Assembly (NCBI GenBank): GCA_019637395.1
Contig: JAHBVR010000010.1
Location: 265,402-329,401, forward strand
Direction of reading: 5' to 3'
DNA: 64,000 nt
From: Vulcanimicrobiota bacterium
Lineage (GTDB): Bacteria; Vulcanimicrobiota; Xenobia; Xenobiales; JADMJV01
Each line of letters starts with the position of its first letter. Position 1 is the first letter of the stretch. The position numbers and the translations under genes were made by a program. Positions 27,586-35,492 of this stretch are shown in pieces. Under the pieces are notes generated by a model, which was given only the letters and a program-made list of their open reading frames with translations, had not been told where the DNA came from and searched no databases.

Positions 27586-28076
27586 AGGCTCTTGGCGTTC
27601 CAACAATCCCCCAACACTCCTCCGGACGACCAGGCGCAGGCAAAACCCACCCTCCAGCCGCCTGCCGCGAATCTCGGTTGAGACCGGACCACCAGAATGC
27701 TTTCGTTCGCTGGTCGATAGGTGCCCGAGGAGAGCCTTGTCGATCTCGCTTAGATGGCAGGCAGCTGCGGGCATTCCTACAACATCAACGTATGGATCAC
27801 GATCACGACCGTGGCGGCCTGCGGCCCGCTTCGGTTTCCGTCTGGTTGATAGTTCGGTCCGATTCCGGCGCCAGCGCCAGTTTGATGGTCATCTTAGCAG
27901 GGTGGGCCAAACTGCTCTAAAGCGCCCAATACCCACTTAATGATAACGACGGCGTCGTGTTCTCTCACTTAAAGCCATTCCTGAGGTAGTGGCCCGAATT
28001 CGTCTCCCATCACCCTCAAACGGCGTCAAATCGATGTCTTTTTGCGCCGGCCGGTCCTCTGCCCGGCCACCGTTGC
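27586..28076. other. Intergenic region between map and the transposase remnant
   Basis: 491 bp with no ORF of convincing composition on either strand. It must contain the map promoter and one end of the insertion element. I could not pair a terminal inverted repeat here with the sequence beyond 29153. A short palindromic patch, ACGACGGCGTCGT, lies near 27947-27960. Confidence 0.4.
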
Positions 28077-29153
28077 CTATGCAGCCGCCAACCTTGTCAT
28101 GCGCAACAGGTTGTATGCTGCGCTGGTAATGAGAGTTGCCCAACTGGTTCTGACGCGACCGACAAAGCGAGACTTCCGGATCCAACCGATCACTTTCCCC
28201 CACCCGAAGACTTCCTCGACAAGCTTGCGGCGTATCTGGCTCATCTGGTAGCCCTTATGGCGAGTAGTTCGTCGGTCCAGCCCCGGTGTGCATCGACCAG
28301 CGATCTGGGCGATGTGCGGTCCGATATCGAGGGAGCGGAGAAATTTTACGAATCCGCCCGTGTGATATCCCTTGTCGGCGCCGAGAGACTCCATGTTTCC
28401 GCCTGCAGCCAGCCAAGAGCTGATCAGTTCCTCGGCAGCCGAAGGCTCGGTCTGAGTGGCCGCGGTCACCAGCATTCCTACAACCAAGCCATTACGGTTC
28501 TCCATCAGACAGTGGGCGCCGTAGCTGAGCTTGGCTTCTTTGCCAGGACCTTTTCACATTAGTTTCGCTTCCGGGTCTGTGGTCGACTGGTGAGTATCGT
28601 TCGTCCGCTTTTGACCACGATAGTTAACGTCGCCTTTGTCGTCGGGTTTGTCGCCCGAGTTGTCTTTGGGCCGGAAGCTCTTGTGGCTCGCCCACGCTTC
28701 GATCAGGGTGCCATCAACCGTGAAGTGGTCGTCCGATAGCAGACCGCGCTTCTTGGCCATTTCCACGACCTTTGCGAAGAAGCTAAGGGCAATGGAATCA
28801 TCCTTGACGCGGCGTCGGAGTTCGCTGAAACACGTGTGGTCAAAGCTGGATTCGTCCATCGACATGTCCAGGAACCAGCGAAAGAGGATGTTGTAGTCCA
28901 ACTGCTCACAGAACTGACGGTCCGAGCGGATAGTGTAGAGCGCAATGAGGAGCATCGCCTTCATAATCGTCTCGGGCGGTATTGACGGACGCCCCGTTGA
29001 GGAATAGAGCGCTTCGAACTCCGGCGACATTTCGAACAGGATCTTCTCAACATCCGCCTTGATGCGCCTCAACGGATGGTTCTTCGGAACGCGCTCCTCA
29101 GGGACTACCCTGTAAGAAAACATCTTGGACTGACGGTCGACTTGGCCCCGCAC
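28077..29153 (-). pseudogene. IS5-like transposase interrupted by one in-frame stop
   Basis: Two ORFs (29153-28554 and 28505-28077) lie in exactly the same frame, separated by a single TGA after DPEAKLM. Reading through it gives KGPGKEAKLSYGAHCLMENR, and the whole reads as one transposase of about 358 residues. Conserved parts are the DUF772-type N-terminus (VPKNHPLRRIKADVEKIL, DHTCFSELRRRV), the first catalytic Asp in HFTVDGTLIEAW, the second in GADKGYH, and the late E region RRKLVEEVFGWGK. A CGA to TGA change would explain the stop. The element is therefore probably inactive unless the stop is read through. Confidence 0.85.
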
Positions 29154-30327
29154 GAGTCACCCCCAAAGCTTATTGATAATTTAGGGTTCGTACGGTGTTG
29201 GGCAACACCCTGCTAGCGCTCGCTGCAGGTCCTGCCGAAATTGCTTCATGATCATAGGAATTGTCTTCGAATAGGTTTGCAGAGTCAGCCCGGCCACCAG
29301 ACCGGAAGCACTGGACTCTATCGCCACCTAACCAAATCCGCTCCTAGCACCCTGGCACTTCCTTCCCATATTTTAGACATGAGCAAAGCCAGGCTTTGCT
29401 CATGGACGTGGAACTCAGGCTACTTGGCGGGGCTTATAGAGTTCTGCTACCGAACAATTTAGGCCGTTGCCATTTCTTTACGATGGAGGCATACGGCTTT
29501 ACCCGCAGGCTCCGCTCGCTTTCAGCCAACTCCGCTTGAGTCAGACTTGCGTCGAGTCGAGACCAGCTATTCTCGCTACTTCTTTCTCATAATAGTGCCT
29601 TTCGGCCCGACTGTCTAACCCCTACTTTATCCCTACTTTATCCCTAGTTATCAGGAATTTCAGATATTTCCGAATTCCTCACCAGCCATGGGGAAAGTAA
29701 CCCCGCCCCTTGCGCGAAGCCTCACCAACCTTTAGAGTAGTGACTGACCTGAGGGGCTGGAAGCTTAGGGTCCCGTAAAACACTGAACCTCCTGTCCCCT
29801 GCGGGTCATCTTTTTTCAAGACTGCTTATTCTTCCGATGGGCTTTCCTCCTGATACAACTGAATATACCCAGAGTTCGTATCCTTCGGCCACTCTCGGGC
29901 ACCCCAACCCATAGACACACTTCCATCCTCTGCGTAGTTCCTCTCAACAAGCAATTCATACGTATACTATAGCAGATCTATATAGATGTATACAAGAGTC
30001 CGCGGAAGGCCAAAACTTGAATCGTATTCGGCGCGCGGAGCCCGTCCCCATCAGGTTCAAGTAGACCGCGACAGATTTGGTCGCGCAGATAAGATACGTT
30101 AGTTCACGGTGGCGACCGAGAGACTATTTTTTTCCTTCAGATTTTACAAAGACAGGACTGCTTGAGTTACGTAACCATCGACCTGGAAGGGAACTAACTC
30201 CTCAAGAAAAATCCCGATTTAGTCCTGGAGTTTTCGGGTCACCGATTTGCAGATCCGCGCCTGTCCGGCCCCAGTGCGAGCGGCCCGGCCAGGAGGAGCG
30301 CGAGCAGCCAGTATTTTTTTGGCCTGG
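29154..30327. other. Gene-poor, decayed region of 1.17 kb
   Basis: No ORF longer than 90 codons with protein-like composition. Visible items are a perfect dyad GGTGTTG-GG-CAACACC at 29194-29209 just beyond the transposase start, a tandem CCCTACTTTATCCCTACTTTATCC at about 29618-29645, an AT-rich stretch at 29955-29995, and a possible gene remnant at 29826-29950. The base composition is clearly more AT-rich than its neighbours, consistent with decayed inserted DNA. Confidence 0.5.
29826..29954 (-). pseudogene. Possible 3' remnant of an unknown gene
   Basis: Reading the minus strand from about 29954 gives a protein-like stretch containing NYAEDGSVSMGWG and GYIQLYQEESPSEE before TAA. An in-frame TAG and an AT-rich block lie just upstream, so if it was a gene only its last 40-45 codons survive. 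A TTG start would make a 43-residue peptide. The composition (acidic, polar C-terminus) suggests real former coding, but no family is recognised. Confidence 0.3.
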
Positions 30328-31080
30328 CTATCTCCCTTGGTAGTGGAGCGAACCGGGGGTGGTGAGATGCTCGCCGGTCTCGAGCAAGGTTTTCAGGCCG
30401 GATAAGATCATGGGCCAACCGCCGTAAATCTGGTTGTTCCCACCTTCGCGCAATTGCGAGTGGGTGACGCGCAGCAGACAGGAATCTTGGATGGGCTCGA
30501 TCTCCCAGGTGACTTGCGAAGTGCCTTCGGCTTTCACGTCCTCGCTCCATTGGGCGTTGAAGCTCTGCACCAGCTTTCTGGGCGGGTCGACCTCCAGGTT
30601 CTGGCCGCTCATAACCAGGCCGCCCGGGCTGTTGCCCTGATAGCTGGAGCCGGTTTTCCAGTCGGATTGGACATTCAGGCCGAAGGTATATTGGGCGCGC
30701 ATTTCCGGGTCGGTGATGGCCTGCCAGAGTCGTTCTGGCGTGGTTTTGATGTAGATTTCGAAGATCTTTTCCATGGTTGCCTCCAGTACTTGTTTGAGAT
30801 GACTGAGCGTGGCCGCCCAGGGTTCCGCAAATTTGCTGACCCAGCGGTCATGGACGAGCCGGATGGGCACCTCGTTGAGGAAGTGAAGCTTTTCGCGGCC
30901 GCGTTTTTGGGTGATGACAAGCCCGGCTTTTTCGAGGATGCGCAGGTGCTTCATGACGCCGAAGCGGGTCATGGGCAGACGCGTCTCCAATGCGCTCAGA
31001 GTCTGCCCGTCTTTTCGATAGAGTTCATCGAGCAGGCTGCGGCGCGTGGGATCGGCCAGGGCTTGAAAGACTTCGTCCAT
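30328..31080 (-). CDS. ArsR-family regulator fused to an AHSA1/SRPBCC domain
   Basis: A 250-residue protein. Residues 1-95 form an ArsR winged helix (FQALADPTRRSLLDELYRKD, MTRFGVMKHLRILEKAGLV, the wing KRGREKLHFLNEVPI). Residues 103-240 form an AHSA1-type START-like domain (IFEIYIKTTPERLWQAITDP, DPPRKLVQSF, LLRVTHSQL). In many genomes these two domains are encoded as adjacent genes; here they are one polypeptide, so the SRPBCC part may be the ligand sensor. A dyad matching an ArsR operator lies between its -35 and -10 (31089-31117), pointing to autorepression. Confidence 0.9.
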   Translation of the reverse strand: MDEVFQALADPTRRSLLDELYRKDGQTLSALETRLPMTRFGVMKHLRILEKAGLVITQKRGREKLHFLNEVPIRLVHDRWVSKFAEPWAATLSHLKQVLEATMEKIFEIYIKTTPERLWQAITDPEMRAQYTFGLNVQSDWKTGSSYQGNSPGGLVMSGQNLEVDPPRKLVQSFNAQWSEDVKAEGTSQVTWEIEPIQDSCLLRVTHSQLREGGNNQIYGGWPMILSGLKTLLETGEHLTTPGSLHYQGR

Positions 31081-31088
31081 GGTTTAGA

Positions 31089-31117
31089 CCATACGTGACT
31101 ATTTAGTCACATATCAA
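31089..31117 (-). promoter_or_regulatory. Promoter with embedded ArsR-type operator
   Basis: On the minus strand TTGATA (31117-31112) and GTATGG (31094-31089) are 17 bp apart. The spacer is filled by the perfect dyad GTGACTA-TT-TAGTCAC (31095-31110). A bound regulator would block RNA polymerase. The site lies immediately upstream of the ArsR-AHSA1 start at 31080. Confidence 0.6.
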
Positions 31118-31312
31118 GCACGCCTGTAAATTCCGCAGGTTTCTTAGGATTCTGGTCTTTATGCGGGTAGCCCGCGATTCGCTCTCTACCGGATTGGCGT
31201 GGGCGACAGTCGATAGAAACACGCCCCTGGTGGCGGCCCAGAGCATGTTATGGCCAGTCAGACGCAGCGTGGACAGGAGGAAGATTGGCCCATCCTCAAC
31301 AAAGGTTGTTGC

Positions 31313-33754
31313 ATGCCGGAAAGGGAGTGGTCCACCAAACAACTGGCGGAACTGGTCGGTCTGTCGCGCGCAACCATTCTCAAAGACGTGGCCAAGGGGC
31401 ATCTGCGAGCCCACCATGAGGGCCGCAGACTGCTGGTAAAGGAACGCGACTTCAGGGAGTGGCTGAACTGGCGTTCCAGTCAGTTGCCTCAGGCGAATTT
31501 GCGCGGAGAGCGGCTGACCCTGCTCGAGGGGGCCGAGCGTTGCGGATTAGGGCATCATGTCCTGCTGGGGGCGATCGAGCGGGGGCTGTTACCGGCCAGC
31601 AAAAGGCTCGACGGTGGGCCGGCCCGTTGGGTGATTGGAGCGGACGATCTGGCCGATTTTGTGCGCAGCCGGAATCAGGATGTGCATTGGACCGCCAGGC
31701 GCATCGCCCAGGTCACCGGATTGTCTGAAACGAGTGTGAATCGCGCCCTGGCCGACGGTCAGTTAAGCTTTGAGTTACGGACGCACCCCCGGCATGGCCC
31801 GCAACGGGTGGTTTCAGAGGAGCGATTGGTGGCCTGGCTGGAGCAGTCGGCACCGCCCTACTGCAAGCAGGCGGCTCACCTCCCCCACCTGCTCTGGCCG
31901 GAGGAAGCCGCCCAACGGTTCGGGCCGGAGTTGGCGGAAGTGAAGGAGCACCTGGAGACCGGGCTGTTGGCCGGAGTGGCTGGCCGGGTGACCCGCTACG
32001 GATTGGACGAATGGCTGCGCGCCCAGGGGCTCTCTCCTTCCTGGCAGTTGGACGAGGACAGCCAATGGATCAGCGTCGGCCGGGCCGCCGAATTGACCGG
32101 CACTCCCATCGTCACTCTTCAGGCCTGGGTGGCCCGAGGCTTGATCCCGCGGCAGCGCCGGGGGCGGCGCTGGCTGCTGGAACGAAAAAGCTTATTGGAC
32201 CAATACGACCGCTACCACCGCAGGGGTTACGAGCATTATTTAACGCCGGGACAGGCGGCCCGCCGCCATGGTGTGCCGGTGACGCGGTTGCTCGAGGCTA
32301 TGAAAGAGGGACACCTGCCTTTTCACCTGCTGGGCCAGAAAAATGGCTACTGGGGCCGCTATCTGGAGCCGGGCGAGCTGCAAGAGTGGTTGGCCCGGCC
32401 CTTTCAGCGCAAGAGCAGCAAGCGCCGGCCGGCCGAATCGTTGCCCCTGGATTGCCCGGCCTTTCTGACCCAGACCCAGGCCGGGCGGGCCACCAACCTG
32501 GGCGCTAAAGCCGTGGCGCGGGCGCTGGCTCAGGGAAAGCTGGAGGCGATCGCCGGTCCCGATGGTTCGCCACGGGTAAAACGCGAATCCCTGGCAGCCT
32601 GGTTGGCTCAGGTAAGGGTGGAGGCGGGCGAAAGCGAGGAGCCGGACCAGCTATCTCTGCGCCGGGCTGCTCAGGAGTGCGCCTACAGCGAGGAGGAGTT
32701 GCGCCGCTATGTAAACACCGGCCAGCTGCCGACCGAGCGAAACTCGCGGGGACGCCTGGTCCTGCGGCGGCGCGTCTGGCAAAAGTGGCTGAAGAGCCGC
32801 CGCCACGCCAGTCAGCTTGACCCGGAGCAGCGTTACTGGAGCCTCGAGGAGATCGCGGAAAAAACCGGGATGCTGCGCGACTCGGTGGGGGCGGCCATCC
32901 GTCGCAAACAGTTGAAGGCCCAGTTGGTGCAGGTACCGGATTCGGCGCGCCCGGCCTACCGGGTGGCCGATCGGCACCTCAAGTCCTGGCTCAAGAAACG
33001 CGACCGAGGTCTGCCGGCGGTGCAGCCGCGGGGAGAAGTGCTGACTCTGGAGCGGGCGGTGGAGCACTCCGGAATGACGCGCGAACAGCTCTATTATGCC
33101 GTGCGCCATGGCGAGCTGCCGGCCGCCAAGGAGCACTACCGTGGCGCCAAGCGCTGGCTCTTCGGAACAATCGATCTGGACGACTGGGTGCGCCGGCGCT
33201 CCCAGCCCAAAGACTGGACCTGCCGCTCCCTGGCCGAGTTTGCGGGCGTTTCCTACGCCGCCGTGCTGGCCGCCGAAGACCGGGGTGAGCTGAAGTTAGA
33301 TGACTCGGGTGTGCTGGACTGGCTGATACACCGGTCTCCTCCCTATCGGCCGGAAGTGGCCCACCTGGAGAACTGTGTCAGCTTCAAGGCGGCGCTCAAA
33401 CTGAGCCGTGTGCTCAGACCCGTGCTGGTCAAGGCGCTCCAGTCCGGTGAACTGGGCGCCCTGGTGGAGCAGAATCAGGGCAGTCCACGCTACTACATAC
33501 CGCGGTTTCAACTGGATAGCTGGCTGGAGAGCCGTGGCCTGGCTCCGTCGTGGCAGCTCGCCGCCGAAACCGAGTGGCTGCGCGTGGCCGATGCCGCCAC
33601 CTTGACGGGCTATGCCCGGCCCACCATCCAGCTCTGGATTCGCCAGGGTAAAGTGGTGAGCCGCCGACGCGGCCGGCGCTGGCTGGTGGAGCGCCAGAGC
33701 CTGCTGGCTCAGGCAGAGGCCACCTCCCCCAGGACGGACAGGAATCAAGCCTAG
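31313..33754 (+). CDS. Protein made of about 13 tandem excisionase-like winged HTH repeats
   Basis: An 813-residue protein. ATG at 31313 follows AAAGG by 7 bp; ATG at 31250 would add 21 residues. Almost the entire chain is repeats of 45-60 residues with the pattern (W/L)-s-x-x-x-A-A-x-x-x-G-(5)-V-x-x-(A/W)-h-x-x-G-x-L, a basic wing, then (L/F)-x-x-W-L. This is the MerR/excisionase HTH_17 fold. I place repeats at about 6-56, 67-120, 126-179, 192-239, 252-297, 308-363, 383-434, 446-495, 509-563, 577-629, 635-674, 687-742 and 755-799. Repeats 1-5 and 9-13 are an internal duplication (RRGRRWLLERKSLL versus RRGRRWLVERQSLL). There is no catalytic domain, signal peptide or membrane segment. It is presumably a multivalent DNA-binding protein, perhaps recognising long or repeated DNA. 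Confidence 0.8.
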   Translation: MPEREWSTKQLAELVGLSRATILKDVAKGHLRAHHEGRRLLVKERDFREWLNWRSSQLPQANLRGERLTLLEGAERCGLGHHVLLGAIERGLLPASKRLDGGPARWVIGADDLADFVRSRNQDVHWTARRIAQVTGLSETSVNRALADGQLSFELRTHPRHGPQRVVSEERLVAWLEQSAPPYCKQAAHLPHLLWPEEAAQRFGPELAEVKEHLETGLLAGVAGRVTRYGLDEWLRAQGLSPSWQLDEDSQWISVGRAAELTGTPIVTLQAWVARGLIPRQRRGRRWLLERKSLLDQYDRYHRRGYEHYLTPGQAARRHGVPVTRLLEAMKEGHLPFHLLGQKNGYWGRYLEPGELQEWLARPFQRKSSKRRPAESLPLDCPAFLTQTQAGRATNLGAKAVARALAQGKLEAIAGPDGSPRVKRESLAAWLAQVRVEAGESEEPDQLSLRRAAQECAYSEEELRRYVNTGQLPTERNSRGRLVLRRRVWQKWLKSRRHASQLDPEQRYWSLEEIAEKTGMLRDSVGAAIRRKQLKAQLVQVPDSARPAYRVADRHLKSWLKKRDRGLPAVQPRGEVLTLERAVEHSGMTREQLYYAVRHGELPAAKEHYRGAKRWLFGTIDLDDWVRRRSQPKDWTCRSLAEFAGVSYAAVLAAEDRGELKLDDSGVLDWLIHRSPPYRPEVAHLENCVSFKAALKLSRVLRPVLVKALQSGELGALVEQNQGSPRYYIPRFQLDSWLESRGLAPSWQLAAETEWLRVADAATLTGYARPTIQLWIRQGKVVSRRRGRRWLVERQSLLAQAEATSPRTDRNQA

Positions 33755-33774
33755 ATTTAAAAATTCTGCAATTA

Positions 33775-34365
33775 ATGGTCGAGAGACTCGAGCGGCTCCT
33801 GAAATTTTTTACCCAGGCCGCCTGGCTTTATTACCTGGGGACCTGGGCGATTCTGAACCAACCCTGGCAATGGTGGGTGGCTCTTCCGCTTATTGTTGGG
33901 GGCCTATCGGTTATGGAAAGACCCGGCCGTTCCCGCTACCTTGGTGACCAAAACTGTTCTCCTATAAACGATGGTGTGTTCCATCCAGGGTCTTTCCAGC
34001 TTCTCCAATCGCAACAGGGTATATATTGAAATCGAATTGCTTAGCGTTCCTCTGGTCTGCACGAGCGACGGCAAGTTCGTGGAACCCGAAAGGACGCGCC
34101 AACTACGCCCTGGTGGACTACGGAGGAATCTACAAGAAACAAATATGACTTCTTCAGCTCGGCCTCTTTCAAAGTTTCTTTGGACCTCCGGCGGAAAGCC
34201 TGGTTGACCAGCCCGATTCGCGAATTCAACATACTCCCTCCTCAAGCTCAACTTCCACAGAAAACGTCCGTCTTATCGACGGTCGCTCGTTGGGAGAGAG
34301 TTCCATCCAATAGCGAACTCGAGCCTGTGCTGCTGGAGCGTCTGAAAAAAGAATTCAAGAAGTAG
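33775..34365 (+). pseudogene. Decayed gene for a small membrane-anchored protein
   Basis: Protein-like segments occur in successive frames. MVERLERLLKFFTQAAWLYY and a membrane-like stretch WWVALPLIVGGLSV come first. Then come AYRLWKDPAVPATLVTKTVL, YIEIELLSVPLVCTSDGKF, GRANYALVDYGGIYKK, and finally YDFFSSASFKVSLDLRRKAW running to LERLKKEFKK and a TAG at 34363-34365. The simplest reading is one gene of about 195 codons broken by three or more indels, though sequencing error is possible. The family is unknown. It lies between the HTH-array gene and the FlhA-like pair. Confidence 0.4.
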
Positions 34366-34423
34366 ACTCCCAAAGGAGCGCTCCCAATCCAAGAAGAAGG
34401 CCTGGCCTTCCTGGGAGGGCAAA

Positions 34424-35491
34424 TTGTTCAAACATTTTTTAATAGCCGTGACATTTTTGATTCCGCTGGCCTGGGCCCAACAAGCCGACGAATTAGAGGA
34501 CCGTCTGAAACTGGAGATCGTCAACGTCCAGGTCGGGCCAGAACTGGTGAAGCCCCTGGTCAGTGGCGAATCAGCTCCTCTGCTCAAGGAAATGGGCGAT
34601 GTTCGCAAACAAATTGAAGAGGAGCGGGGCTTCGTTCTGCCAGGGGTTCGATTTCACGATAACCTCAGCTTGAAGCCCAAGGAATGGGTGATCTACCTTC
34701 GCGGCCAGGAGGTGGCGCGCGGTCAGGTAGAGCCGAAGTTGCTGCTGGCGGCGGCCCGGAATCCGGCTTCCCTGCGAGGCTTACCCGGCCTGCCTCGAGA
34801 AGAAAAAATCGCCGGACGAACCGCCAAATGGATTGCGCCGGCCGGACGGGCCAGAGCGGAAAAAGCCGGGTGCATCGTCTTGACCCCCGAACTCTATATC
34901 GGTTGGTATCTGAAGAATGCTGTGATTTCGCATGCCTGGCAGGTTTTCGGCCGTCAGGAGATGCTGGTGCTGATGCCCGAGTTGTTGGCCAGCACCTTTA
35001 ACACTGACCTGGCCGCCCAGGACCGCTGTTTGGAGGTTTGCGAGAATTTGCTTCGGGAGCGCCTGCCCCTGCGAGTCAAATCGGTAGCCGAGTTGGTGCT
35101 GGACAAGTCCCAGCCGCGTCAGGACGCCGATAGTCTGACCGAGGTGGCGCGCGGCAGTATCAAAACCTGGATTTGTGAAGAAGCAGCCCTGCCCGACACC
35201 AAGACGATTCCAGCGGTTGTTTTAAGCCCGGCCTGGGAAGCGAAATTGCGGGCGGCGGTCCACTTCGGACCTGATGGACTGGTTATTCGCGACGCCTTCA
35301 ATCTAGAACAAGAGCTGGAGAAGCCATTGAGCGCTGCGCTGGCCAAACAGCCGGACGCAGTTCTGTGCGTGCCCGACGATCTGCGGCTGGCGGTGCGCCG
35401 TTTGAGCGAGCGTCAATTCTCTGATTTCAGCGTGCTGGCTCAATCCGAAATCGCTGCCGGCTATTCCGCCAAGAAAGTCCAGGAAATTTAG
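34424..35491 (+). CDS. Exported protein homologous to the FlhA/SctV cytoplasmic domain (copy 1)
   Basis: A 355-residue protein. TTG at 34424 follows GGGAGG by about 5 bp. Residues 1-19 are a Sec signal peptide (MFKHFLIAVTFLIPLAWA, cut before QQ). The rest follows the FlhA C-terminal domain: VRKQIEEERGFVLPGVRFHD, NLSLKPKEWVIYLRGQEVAR, a WIAPAGRARAEKAGC segment matching FlhA's WI-x(4)-A-x(3)-G, FGRQEMLVLM, and VCENLLRERLPLRVKSVAEL matching VLQNLLAEKVPIRDMRTILE. The eight-helix export-gate membrane domain of FlhA is absent. FlhA_C forms the cytosolic nonameric ring of flagellar and injectisome export, so a secreted version must do something else. It is translated with the next gene (1-bp gap). 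Confidence 0.8.
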   Translation: MFKHFLIAVTFLIPLAWAQQADELEDRLKLEIVNVQVGPELVKPLVSGESAPLLKEMGDVRKQIEEERGFVLPGVRFHDNLSLKPKEWVIYLRGQEVARGQVEPKLLLAAARNPASLRGLPGLPREEKIAGRTAKWIAPAGRARAEKAGCIVLTPELYIGWYLKNAVISHAWQVFGRQEMLVLMPELLASTFNTDLAAQDRCLEVCENLLRERLPLRVKSVAELVLDKSQPRQDADSLTEVARGSIKTWICEEAALPDTKTIPAVVLSPAWEAKLRAAVHFGPDGLVIRDAFNLEQELEKPLSAALAKQPDAVLCVPDDLRLAVRRLSERQFSDFSVLAQSEIAAGYSAKKVQEI

Positions 35492-35492
35492 C

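Noticed and set aside
27410-27940. 176-codon plus-strand ORF
   Set aside because: Mostly antisense to map, with no ribosome site or recognisable family.
33904-34251. 115-codon minus-strand ORF
   Set aside because: It covers the decayed plus-strand gene. The protein-like segments lie on the plus strand.
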